6,574 nt of DNA from an uncultured Eubacteriales bacterium (GCA_900317215.1 ONFW01000094.1:1-6574); one strand, 5' to 3'; numbered from the stretch's first letter, positions 1-5,842 are shown. Program-made: numbers and translations. Notes: generated from the sequence alone by a model not told the origin.

Positions 1-1128
1 CAGCAGTCTGCTCCGCAGGCACCCGTTCAGCCTCCCGTACAGCAGAGAACTCAGCAGTCTGCACAGCAGAGGCCTCCGAGACAGCCCAGACCTCAGAGAC
101 AATGGTCTTCTAATCCTGCTGATTTCGGCGGACAGCCTGCAGCTTCCAATCAGGCTCCTCAGGGTGTACAGGGTCAGAGACCTTCTCAGGGCGCACCTGG
201 TCAGAGACCTCCTCAGGGCGCACCGAGTCAGAGACCTCCTCAGGGCGCACCCGGTCAGAGATCTCCTCAGGGCGCACCCGGTCAGAGACCTCCACAGGGC
301 GCACCGGGTCAGAGACCTCCACAGGGCGCACCGGGTCAGAGACCTGCCCAGCGCAGACCCCAGAGAGGCGGTAAGGTTGAGCTTCAGCCGATAGAGCAGG
401 AGGTCACTGAGTTTACTGCAACAGGTGAGAGACTCGCAAATCTTCCTCCGCAGCAGGCTCCTACGGATCCCAATTTCGATACGGATTCCTATGTAAGAAA
501 CCTCCAGAGGCAGATCAAGGAGGATCAGCTTGTCGGCAAGGAAGAGGACCGCGCAGAAGAGATCATAAAGCAGGCTGAATCTGTGCCTGTTCAGCCCATG
601 AAGTTTGACGGAAAGCATATAAATGTCAATAATGTTGATGTAGTAAAGGCTCCCAAACAGGGCAACAAGACTATAGTTCCTATCGTGCTCGTAGTAGTGC
701 TTGTTGCAGCGCTCATCGGTATCGCAGTATACATCTTCGCATTCAGCGGCATATTTAACAAGCAGCTCACTGTAAGTTTTGATAAACCCGCTGCATGGGA
801 GGAAAACGTTTACGCTATTGCATATACCGACATGAACGAGTTCAAGGAGATCACCCAGAAGATGAATTCTGATCCCACACTCAAGGATAAGTATAAGATG
901 ACAAAGGGAACAGACGGGATCTATTCTATTAAGCTTGACAGCAAGTACAAGGACGGTTATGTCATTTTCACGGATGAAAAGGCTAACTACTATCCCGAGG
1001 ATGTTGTACAGGGACTCATCAGCGGCAAGGTCAACGGCGCTAAAATCGAGAACAACAAGGTATATAAGTTTGACAATACCAAAACAACATCGGTTGCAAG
1101 CACTGCGGAAAGCAGCAAAAAATCGTAA
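1..1128 (+). CDS. Membrane protein with Q/P/G-rich repeat region and CBM26-like outer domain (5' end missing)
   Basis: Frame 1 is open from the left edge to a tandem TAA TAA at 1126-1131, so 375 residues are visible and the true start lies outside the window. The ATG at 583 is internal, because the same frame continues upstream without a stop in clearly protein-like sequence. In order it has: a Gln/Pro/Arg-rich low-complexity stretch (visible residues 1-57); six 9-residue GQRPPQGAP-type repeats plus a decayed seventh (58-120); a charged, probably helical linker (about 160-197); one transmembrane helix (about 225-248, codons 673-744); and a C-terminal domain of about 120 residues. Lysines before the helix suggest the N-terminus is inside and the C-terminus outside. 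The outer domain has the spacing W-x3-VYAIAYTD, then DGIYSIKL, then YVIFTDEKANYYPED, which resembles CBM26-type starch-binding modules. That assignment is pattern recognition, not a search result. An unrelated ruminococcal extracellular domain remains possible. Function is unknown beyond likely surface binding. Confidence 0.85.
   Translation, partial: QQSAPQAPVQPPVQQRTQQSAQQRPPRQPRPQRQWSSNPADFGGQPAASNQAPQGVQGQRPSQGAPGQRPPQGAPSQRPPQGAPGQRSPQGAPGQRPPQGAPGQRPPQGAPGQRPAQRRPQRGGKVELQPIEQEVTEFTATGERLANLPPQQAPTDPNFDTDSYVRNLQRQIKEDQLVGKEEDRAEEIIKQAESVPVQPMKFDGKHINVNNVDVVKAPKQGNKTIVPIVLVVVLVAALIGIAVYIFAFSGIFNKQLTVSFDKPAAWEENVYAIAYTDMNEFKEITQKMNSDPTLKDKYKMTKGTDGIYSIKLDSKYKDGYVIFTDEKANYYPEDVVQGLISGKVNGAKIENNKVYKFDNTKTTSVASTAESSKKS
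172..360 (+). repeat. 27-nt in-frame tandem repeat (GQRPPQGAP), six copies plus a decayed seventh
   Basis: Consecutive 27-base units begin at 172, 199, 226, 253, 280 and 307. A degenerate unit at 334-360 keeps GQRP but then reads AQRRP. The copies at 280-306 and 307-333 are identical at the DNA level, and the others differ by only a few bases, which points to recent expansion by slippage or recombination. Each unit encodes nine residues, so gain or loss of copies keeps the reading frame. A partial related sequence lies just upstream at about 148-171. Confidence 0.95.
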
Positions 1129-1137
1129 TAAGAATTA

Positions 1138-1173
1138 TCAGGACTGTCGTTTTGCGGCAGTCCTGATTTTTTT
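1138..1173 (+). terminator. Rho-independent terminator of the membrane-protein gene
   Basis: A perfect 9-bp stem (TCAGGACTG at 1138-1146 with CAGTCCTGA at 1158-1166) is extended by T-G, C-G and G-C pairs to a 5-nt loop (1150-1154). Seven T residues follow at 1167-1173. It starts ten bases after the first stop codon. Read on the minus strand, the same stem is followed only by a broken T/A stretch, so it would be a poor stop for the converging dpaB transcript. Confidence 0.93.
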
Positions 1174-1180
1174 GCGGCAT

Positions 1181-1224
1181 TTGCTCCGTTGTGCTGCAGA
1201 AATAAATGTCTGCTTCCGGAGCAA
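1181..1224. other. Nested inverted repeat between convergent genes
   Basis: Arms TTGCTCCG (1181-1188) and CGGAGCAA (1217-1224) are perfectly complementary. Inside them a second pair, GCAGA (1196-1200) and TCTGC (1209-1213), closes an 8-nt loop. There is no T-run on the downstream side in either orientation, so it is not a standard intrinsic terminator. It lies in the gap of about 100 bases between the terminator of the plus-strand gene and the stop of dpaB. It could stabilise the 3' end of the dpaAB mRNA, or it may be chance. Confidence 0.5.
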
Positions 1225-1269
1225 GGCTCTGATTTGAAGCTAAGTGAACTTATACTGCATTTCAAAGTG

Positions 1270-1842
1270 TCAGCACAGAACGGGTTGAAGCTGTTTCCCC
1301 TCAAGGGCGAGCGAAAGGGAGAGGGGCAGTCTGTCAAAATCGGCAACGAGAGAATCGGGTTTATTTACAGGATCGTCCTGACGGAACGGAACAAAATAAT
1401 AATGCCGTCTGTTGAGCAGCCTGCCTATATTCTGAGCGGAGGCTCCGAGGGCGTCGTTTGTCGCAATACAGAGCACTACCGGCCGGGACTGTCTCAGATG
1501 AGATTTCACCGCCATGGTCACAGGAGTATCGGTAACTGCATTTGCAAGCTTTGCAAGGGTGTTTCCGGTACATGGAGCAACGATCATGATATCCGTCATT
1601 CTCTTCGGACCAATAGGCTCTGCGTCCTTGACGGAGGAAATAATCCTCCTGCCGCAGATACTCTCTATCCTTTTTCTGAAATCCTCCGCTCTGCCGAATC
1701 TCGTATCTGTCGAGCCTGCGTTAAAGGACATAACAGGCAGCAGCTCATACCCTGAGTCCGCCAATATTTCCATTTGTTTTATCGCTTTCTCAAAGGTGCA
1801 GAACGACCCGCACATTGCAAATCCTACTTTTACGGTATTCAT
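1270..1842 (-). CDS. dpaB: Dipicolinate synthase subunit B
   Basis: This 190-residue protein is the flavoprotein-fold subunit of dipicolinate synthase (SpoVFB/DpaB). With DpaA it makes pyridine-2,6-dicarboxylate from the lysine-pathway intermediate dihydrodipicolinate in the mother cell, for deposit in the spore core. Visible family features are the N-terminal VGFAMCGSFCTF segment (6-17), the nucleotide-binding-like IVAPCTGNTLAKLANAVTD stretch (87-105), ATNDALGASAQNIG (127-140), the FVPFRQDDP block (150-158) and the typical LEGKQLQPVL end. The length matches the family. The ATG overlaps the dpaA stop by one base (TGATG), with a strong GGGGAGG at 1850-1856 seven bases upstream, so the two are almost certainly translationally coupled. 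No convincing terminator follows the stop. Confidence 0.95.
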   Translation of the reverse strand: MNTVKVGFAMCGSFCTFEKAIKQMEILADSGYELLPVMSFNAGSTDTRFGRAEDFRKRIESICGRRIISSVKDAEPIGPKRMTDIMIVAPCTGNTLAKLANAVTDTPVTMAVKSHLRQSRPVVLCIATNDALGASAQNIGRLLNRRHYYFVPFRQDDPVNKPDSLVADFDRLPLSLSLALEGKQLQPVLC

Positions 1843-2684
1843 CAGAGTTCCTCCCCGAGTATATGATAAACGGCATTTTTTATGATGATACCTGCTTTTT
1901 TCGGAGCAGTTTTTCCCGGCAGAGAAAGTGCTCTGACCGCTCTCAGACCGAGAGCCTGTGCAGCGTTTATATCCACACCATAAGGCGCCGAGGCAAGATC
2001 GGTTATCAGCGGAGAGCCCTCGAGGGCTTTAAGGATCTTTCTGTCGAAAAGCATGGAGGGTACGGTATTAAAGATGATATCATAGCGGTTTCCCATATCT
2101 GAGATGCTGACGGCGTTTATTCCCTCCGCTTTTAACAGGACTCTTGCTTCGGCGTTCCTTGCGGCTGCGGTGACCCTTGCGCCTAAGCCCTTCAGCATGG
2201 AGCAAAGAACCCGGGCTATCCTGCCGCTGCCGGTCACAAGACAGTCAGAGCCGTTGATCGTGTTATCTGTTTCACGCATGGCAAGCTCTATTGCTCCCTC
2301 TGCTGTGAGAATGGCGTTCTCTGCAGCAAAGCCCTCGACTCTGCTGTAGTCAAAAATATTTTTTCCTGAAAAGGGCAGCTTTTCGCTCATGCCGCAGAAT
2401 ACGGGCTTGAAGCCTGCTGCTTCTGCAAGCAGAGAGACGGGCAGGGGCTTGTCTGAAAATGGAGTGCTGATGAATGCTCCGTCACGGGTACAGGGCAGGG
2501 GGAGAATGATAGCATCACAGTTGTTTATAAGCTCTATCGGTTTGCAAGGCTCAGCGGACAATTCCTCCTCGCATTTTTCAAAGCCGCAGAAGAACACTGA
2601 ATACCCGTCCTCCTGCATGGATCTTCCGCAATATATCAGTCGTTTATCTCCGCCTAAAACGGCAAAGCTGTTTATCTTGTTCAT
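1842..2684 (-). CDS. dpaA: Dipicolinate synthase subunit A
   Basis: This 280-residue protein is the NAD(P)-binding subunit of dipicolinate synthase (SpoVFA/DpaA), the late spore-forming enzyme that oxidises dihydrodipicolinate to dipicolinic acid. It has the family N-terminus AVLGGDKRLIYCGR (8-21), a Rossmann nucleotide loop VTGSGRIARVL (150-160), FNTVPS (205-210), DLASAPYGVD (229-238) and LPGKTAPKKAG (255-265) near the C-terminus. The frame is open upstream to an ATG at 2744. The start at 2684 is preferred because GGAGG (2693-2697) lies eight bases before it. The extra 20 residues of the longer form would also be encoded by the terminator hairpin and do not resemble the family. The gene overlaps dpaB by one base. 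Expression is expected to depend on a mother-cell sigma factor, as known for this operon in Bacillus. Confidence 0.94.
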   Translation of the reverse strand: MNKINSFAVLGGDKRLIYCGRSMQEDGYSVFFCGFEKCEEELSAEPCKPIELINNCDAIILPLPCTRDGAFISTPFSDKPLPVSLLAEAAGFKPVFCGMSEKLPFSGKNIFDYSRVEGFAAENAILTAEGAIELAMRETDNTINGSDCLVTGSGRIARVLCSMLKGLGARVTAAARNAEARVLLKAEGINAVSISDMGNRYDIIFNTVPSMLFDRKILKALEGSPLITDLASAPYGVDINAAQALGLRAVRALSLPGKTAPKKAGIIIKNAVYHILGEEL

Positions 2685-2692
2685 AAGGGCAA

Positions 2693-2697
2693 CCTCC
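2693..2697 (-). promoter_or_regulatory. Shine-Dalgarno that fixes the dpaA start
   Basis: On the minus strand GGTGGAGG precedes the ATG at 2684 with an 8-nt spacer from GGAGG. It begins only three bases after the U-tract of the terminator at 2701-2742, which makes the context unusual. The alternative ATG at 2744 has no comparable site. Confidence 0.85.
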
Positions 2698-2700
2698 ACC

Positions 2701-2742
2701 AAAAAAAGGACGAAGCAAACGACTGTCCGTTTTGCTTCGTCC
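2701..2742 (-). terminator. Rho-independent terminator between ylmH and dpaA, abutting the dpaA ribosome site
   Basis: On the minus strand a 9-bp perfect stem (GGACGAAGC, 2742-2734, with GCTTCGTCC, 2716-2708) extends by about three A/T pairs to a loop containing GGACAGTC. Seven U residues follow (2707-2701). It should end the transcript coming from ylmH, whose stop lies 64 bases upstream of the hairpin. It sits directly before the dpaA Shine-Dalgarno, so it may instead, or also, act as an attenuator in the dpaA leader. Confidence 0.92.
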
Positions 2743-2768
2743 AAGCAGGCGTAATCATCGTTCCCTAC

Positions 2769-2795
2769 ATATTATGAAACATGGAAGGATTGTGT
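2769..2795 (-). promoter_or_regulatory. Possible sporulation-type promoter for dpaAB
   Basis: In the 64-base gap between ylmH and the terminator, the minus strand has ACA (2795-2793), a 16-nt spacer and CATAATAT (2776-2769). This resembles the CATA-type -10 recognised by the mother-cell factors SigE and SigK. The match is partial: the -35 is very short and the -10 tail deviates from consensus. It is proposed mainly because dpaAB is SigK-dependent in Bacillus and this gap is the only non-coding space in front of the operon. Transcription from here would pass through the terminator hairpin. Confidence 0.3.
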
Positions 2796-2806
2796 TAATG
2801 TGTGAA

Positions 2807-3580
2807 CTATTTCCTTTTCAGAATTTCGATAAAGAGTCTGCCCTTTTTGCTTGTGCCTCTGAGCTTTCCTACCTCAGCCTTTCCGCTGCCTCTGAGAGAA
2901 AGCTTGTCTCCTGTTTTAAGCTCAGAGGAGGGATCAGTCTCCAACCTCCAATTTACAAATACGATCCCTTTTCTTATAGCTTCTGCGGCCTTTGTTCTTG
3001 ATATTGAAAAAGCCTCGGCTGTTATACAGTCAAGTCTCATGGAACTGACATTGACCTCTTTTATCTCATATTCGGGCTCGCAAATCTCAGCACTTTCTGA
3101 AAGAGACAAAGTGACGCTGTATCGTCCTATCTTGTCGAGAGACAGAAGAATATGCTCCGATATAGTTTTATGACAGAAAAAACGCGCGGTGTTCTTATTT
3201 GTTAGGATATCTCCGAGCATTTCACGCTTTATTCCAAGTCCCATAAGCGCCCCGAGTACATCTCTGTGTGATATCACTGCGGTCTTGTCCGAAGCCCTTG
3301 CAGTTATCAGTACAATGGGGGGATCGGTATCCTCGCAGTATTCGGTTGCGCTGAGCCTTGCAAGGCATCGCTCAGCGCCTTCATATCCTCCGACAAAGTC
3401 CAGCTTCCCACAGAATTCCGCGACCCCTGCCGCAAGACTGATCTGCGCCGGGTTGAGAAAGGCGGAGTAAACAACGGAATAATCTCTGCCGGAACGGTCA
3501 AGAAGATCACTGAGCTTTCTCAGAAGCAGACGCTCCTCCTTATCGTTGGTATACTTATCGGTAAAATCCGTAGCTCTCAC
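2807..3580 (-). CDS. ylmH: YlmH-family S4-domain RNA-binding protein
   Basis: From a GTG at 3580 the product is 257 residues, the usual YlmH length. The N-terminal half has a central HRDVLGALMGLGIKREMLGDI motif (105-125) typical of the family. A conserved linker SSMRLDCITAEAF (179-191) leads into the S4 RNA-binding domain (about 181-250) with SISRTKAAEAIRKG, VFVNWR and the GDKLSLRGSGK loop. YlmH binds the large ribosomal subunit with peptidyl-tRNA and is linked to ribosome-associated quality control in Bacillus. The frame stays open to an ATG at 3667, but that start would overlap the NUDIX gene by 83 bases and add residues foreign to the family. The GTG lies four bases after the NUDIX stop (TAA AGGA GTG), so the two are probably co-translated. 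It ends with TAG. In many Bacillota the gene sits with sepF and divIVA, but here it does not. Confidence 0.88.
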   Translation of the reverse strand: MRATDFTDKYTNDKEERLLLRKLSDLLDRSGRDYSVVYSAFLNPAQISLAAGVAEFCGKLDFVGGYEGAERCLARLSATEYCEDTDPPIVLITARASDKTAVISHRDVLGALMGLGIKREMLGDILTNKNTARFFCHKTISEHILLSLDKIGRYSVTLSLSESAEICEPEYEIKEVNVSSMRLDCITAEAFSISRTKAAEAIRKGIVFVNWRLETDPSSELKTGDKLSLRGSGKAEVGKLRGTSKKGRLFIEILKRK

Positions 3581-3595
3581 TCCTTTATACTCCCT
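3581..3595 (-). promoter_or_regulatory. Ribosome-binding region deciding the ylmH GTG start
   Basis: The minus strand reads AGGGAG (3595-3590), then TATAAAGGA, then GTG. The upstream GGGAG gives a 9-nt spacer, which is workable. The second purine stretch, AAGGA, touches the start codon and is too close to act as the main site. No ATG or TTG occurs in frame shortly downstream. The site lies across the NUDIX stop codon (3587-3585), which suggests reinitiation by ribosomes finishing that gene. Confidence 0.5.
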
Positions 3596-4079
3596 GCTTG
3601 CGGAGGAAATCCTCCAGAAATCTCTTTGCAAGGCTGTCGGGCTTGATATTGAGCCGCGCTTCCTCAAGTGTGAACCACTGAGCCTGGTCTACTTCTTTGA
3701 AGTTGATACCGGAGAGATCCCTGTCCCTCACCTCGCAGACGAAGTTCAGCATAAGGGTGTTGCTTTTCGGAAAGTATTCGCTCCTGTTATAGACAAGGCG
3801 GCTTATTTCGAGTCCTGTTTCCTCACGCAGCTCTCTTGCGGCGGTCTGCTCGGCACATTCGCCCTTGTTTACATAGCCTGCGACAAGGATATTGTCCGCT
3901 TTCCCGTATTGCCGTATCAGCAGTATCATTTTTGTTTCGGGGTGGAATACGACCATGCTCACTGCTGTTGAAAAGACAGGAAACCGAAAACAGCCGCATT
4001 TTTCACAGTAGGGGATCAGTCCCTCTCCCTCAAGATATTTTTCTGTCAGCTTTGTTGAGCATTCGCAGCAGTATTTCAT
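3585..4079 (-). CDS. NUDIX hydrolase with N-terminal zinc ribbon (NudC-like)
   Basis: This 164-residue protein should cleave a nucleoside diphosphate linked to another group, releasing the two phosphorylated halves, in the cytoplasm. Cysteines C4/C5/C7 and C25/C28/C30 form a four-Cys zinc ribbon of the kind found in NADH pyrophosphatase NudC. A complete NUDIX box follows at 68-90 (G-x5-E-x7-REL-REE-x-GL), with all metal-binding glutamates present. After it comes SEYFPKSNTLMLNF (100-113), loosely like the SQPWPFP-x-S specificity motif of NudC. The protein lacks the extra N-terminal domain of full-length NudC, so a dinucleotide substrate such as NADH or NAD-capped RNA is an inference only, and ADP-ribose or another sugar nucleotide is possible. 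The ATG has AGGAG (4086-4090) six bases upstream. That site directly follows a terminator U-tract. Confidence 0.9.
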   Translation of the reverse strand: MKYCCECSTKLTEKYLEGEGLIPYCEKCGCFRFPVFSTAVSMVVFHPETKMILLIRQYGKADNILVAGYVNKGECAEQTAARELREETGLEISRLVYNRSEYFPKSNTLMLNFVCEVRDRDLSGINFKEVDQAQWFTLEEARLNIKPDSLAKRFLEDFLRKQGV

Positions 4080-4091
4080 ATCATTCTCCTT

Positions 4092-4131
4092 AAAAAATAA
4101 GGCTGACGCATCGCTTATGGGTGCGGCAGCC
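4092..4131 (-). terminator. Rho-independent terminator after ridA, abutting the NUDIX ribosome site
   Basis: On the minus strand GGCTG-C-CGCA (4131-4122) pairs with TGCG-T-CAGCC (4110-4101) around an 11-nt loop, with a single C/T mismatch. TTATTTTTT follows (4100-4092). It starts 14 bases after the ridA stop, so it should end the ilvA-ridA transcript. The NUDIX Shine-Dalgarno (4090-4086) begins one base after the U-tract. Confidence 0.85.
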
Positions 4132-4145
4132 GTAGATAGGACGTA

Positions 4146-4520
4146 TCAGGCCTCAGCTATTACCTCGACCTCGCAGAGGACATTTTTGGGGAGTGTTTTG
4201 ACCGCAACGCAGGAGCGGGCGGGTTTTCCCGTAAAGTATCTTCCGTATATCTCGTTGAATACTGCAAAATCGTTCATATCAGCAAGGAAGCAGACCGTCT
4301 TGACAGCCTTTTCAAGAGAGGTGCCGGCAGCCTCGAGGAGATTCTTCAGGTTCTGCATTACCTGCTCTGTCTGACCCTCAATAGTATCCGACTCCACCTT
4401 GCCGCTTGCCGGAACGATAGCGATCTGTCCGGAGGTAAAGACCAGACCGTTGACCTTTATTGCCTGTGAATAGGGGCCTATAGCGTCGGGCGCATTCTTG
4501 GTGTAAATTACTTCTGCCAT
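4146..4520 (-). CDS. ridA: RidA family reactive intermediate/imine deaminase
   Basis: This 124-residue protein is the usual size for the RidA (YjgF/YER057c/UK114) family, which works as a trimer in the cytoplasm. It hydrolyses the 2-aminoacrylate and 2-aminocrotonate enamine/imine species released by PLP dehydratases, giving 2-keto acids and ammonia. The start NAPDAIGPYSQAIKVNG with Y17, the SGQI turn (S30, G31), the PARSCVAV segment (R102, C104) and E117 match the residues that line the active site in E. coli RidA (Y17, S30, R105, C107, E120), so it should be catalytically competent. The ATG is preceded by AAAGGGAG (4537-4530) with a 9-nt spacer. It follows ilvA by 31 bases, and its substrate is the direct product of IlvA, so shared transcription and function are very likely. 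Confidence 0.96.
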   Translation of the reverse strand: MAEVIYTKNAPDAIGPYSQAIKVNGLVFTSGQIAIVPASGKVESDTIEGQTEQVMQNLKNLLEAAGTSLEKAVKTVCFLADMNDFAVFNEIYGRYFTGKPARSCVAVKTLPKNVLCEVEVIAEA

Positions 4521-4551
4521 TTTAAAAAACTCCCTTTCGGTATATTATTAT

Positions 4552-5748
4552 TCAGTTCACGGTCCTGTAGCCGTGCTTTAAAAGCTCATCCTTGATCTTC
4601 TGTATATGCTCATGGTTCCTTGTCTCGAGAGAGAGCCTGAGATAACAGGAGTTGATGTCGGTATTGAGGTCGGCTCTGTCGTGGCTGACGGCAACGACAT
4701 TTGCTCCGAGTCTTGATATTATCTTTGCGACAGTCTGAAGCTCACCGGGCTTATCTGTAAGAGCGATCGTAAACTCTGCAAGTCTGCCTGTTTTCTGGAG
4801 GCCTCGGTCGATGACTCTTGACAGAATGGTAACATCGATATTTCCGCCCGAAACAAGACAGCAGACCTTCTTTCCCTTGATCGGGAACTTATCAAACAGG
4901 GCTGCGGCAACAGAAACGGCGCCGGCACCCTCAGATATGAGCTTCTGCTTCTCGATGAGAGAAAGGATAGCTGTTGCAAGCTCGTCATCCGTTACTGTCA
5001 TGATCTCATCAACATATTTGCTGCAGAGATCAAAGGTAAGCTCCCCGGGTGTTTTTACTGCAATACCGTCGGCAAAGGTGTTTACGCTGTCGAGTGTTTC
5101 TATCTTGTTGTGAGCCATGGAAAGATACATTGACGGAGCGCCCGCCGACTGAACGCCGTATACCTTTACATTAGGATTGAGTGATTTTATAGCGAAGGCC
5201 ACACCACTGATAAGTCCGCCGCCGCCAATGGGAACGATGACCGCATCAACGTCTGGGAGCTGATCGAGGATCTCCAGTCCGATAGTACCCTGACCGGCGA
5301 TAACAAGCTCATCGTCAAACGGGTGAATGAAGGTGGCTCCGGTTTTGTTCTGCAGCTCAACAGCCTTATCGTGAGCGTCATCGTAGGTGCCTTCAACAAG
5401 ACATATCTCAGCACCGTAGCTCTTTGTGGCTTCCACCTTGGATATGGGAGCGCTGTTCGGCATGCAGATAAGAGACTTTATTCCGTATTTCTGAGCTGCC
5501 CTTGCAACTCCCTGCGCATGATTTCCAGCTGAGCAGGCAATAACGCCCTTTTCCCTGTCCTCCTCGGAGAGCTGAGAGATCTTGTAATAAGCGCCTCTTG
5601 CCTTAAACGCTCCCGTGACCTGAAGGTTCTCTGTTTTGAGGTAGAGCTCACAGTCTGCCGAGAGATTTGTTGCCTTGATCATATCAGTGGGTCTTATGGC
5701 TTCCTTGAGAACATAAGAGGCATGATAGATCTTATCAAGTGTAAGCAT
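4552..5748 (-). CDS. ilvA: Threonine ammonia-lyase (threonine dehydratase) with C-terminal ACT domain
   Basis: This 398-residue protein is a PLP enzyme converting L-threonine to 2-oxobutanoate and ammonia, the first step towards isoleucine. The PLP lysine is K49 in TGAFKARGA. SAGNHAQG (73-80) contacts the substrate/cofactor, the GGGG loop (175-178) holds the PLP phosphate and SGGN (300-303) closes the pocket. A single ACT-like domain covers about 325-398 (FTIALTDKPGELQTVAKII). The length of about 400 with one short regulatory domain fits the form common in Bacillota and archaea, not the 514-residue E. coli IlvA with a double domain. Whether it is biosynthetic and isoleucine-inhibited or catabolic cannot be read from the sequence. 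The ATG has AAAGGGG ending eight bases upstream. A sigma-A-like promoter lies at 5808-5836, and the leader of about 50 nt is too short for a T-box. Confidence 0.96.
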   Translation of the reverse strand: MLTLDKIYHASYVLKEAIRPTDMIKATNLSADCELYLKTENLQVTGAFKARGAYYKISQLSEEDREKGVIACSAGNHAQGVARAAQKYGIKSLICMPNSAPISKVEATKSYGAEICLVEGTYDDAHDKAVELQNKTGATFIHPFDDELVIAGQGTIGLEILDQLPDVDAVIVPIGGGGLISGVAFAIKSLNPNVKVYGVQSAGAPSMYLSMAHNKIETLDSVNTFADGIAVKTPGELTFDLCSKYVDEIMTVTDDELATAILSLIEKQKLISEGAGAVSVAAALFDKFPIKGKKVCCLVSGGNIDVTILSRVIDRGLQKTGRLAEFTIALTDKPGELQTVAKIISRLGANVVAVSHDRADLNTDINSCYLRLSLETRNHEHIQKIKDELLKHGYRTVN

Positions 5749-5807
5749 TTTGATATCCCCTTTTTTCTTTGTTATCCGTAATTGATTTTACAGCTCTATA
5801 TTTATAT

Positions 5808-5836
5808 AAAATACCGCTTTTTCCCCTAAAAGTCAA
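5808..5836 (-). promoter_or_regulatory. Sigma-A-type promoter for ilvA-ridA
   Basis: On the minus strand TTGACT (5836-5831) is followed by a 17-nt spacer and TATTTT (5813-5808). The -35 matches five of six consensus bases and the -10 four of six, with ideal spacing. Transcription would start near 5801, giving a leader of about 53 nt. No classical riboswitch or T-box features are visible in that leader. Confidence 0.75.
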
Positions 5837-5842
5837 GATTTT

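Noticed and set aside
172..360. Repeat array as a CRISPR locus
   Set aside because: Units are contiguous with no unique spacers and encode a continuous protein repeat in the open frame.
164..394. Plus-strand frame with an RVRDLLRAH-type repeat, and a matching minus-strand frame at 110-331
   Set aside because: Both are other-frame readings of the 27-nt repeat inside the large open frame. Any 27-nt repeat yields nine-residue repeats in all frames, and neither has a ribosome site or an independent context.
1189..1755. 188-residue plus-strand open frame antisense to dpaB
   Set aside because: It lies opposite a clearly recognisable dpaB, has no family-like motifs and no good ribosome-binding site.
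2685..2744. Longer dpaA beginning at the ATG at 2744
   Set aside because: The added 20 residues are encoded by the terminator hairpin, U-tract and Shine-Dalgarno, and do not resemble the family N-terminus, which begins just after the ATG at 2684.
3581..3667. Longer ylmH beginning at the ATG at 3667
   Set aside because: It would overlap the NUDIX coding end by 83 bases. The GTG at 3580 gives the usual family length of 257 and a tight operon junction.
5749..5801. T-box or other riboswitch in front of ilvA
   Set aside because: The predicted leader is only about 53 nt, with at most a weak six-pair hairpin (5776-5793). It is far too short for a T-box and has no specifier or antiterminator elements.
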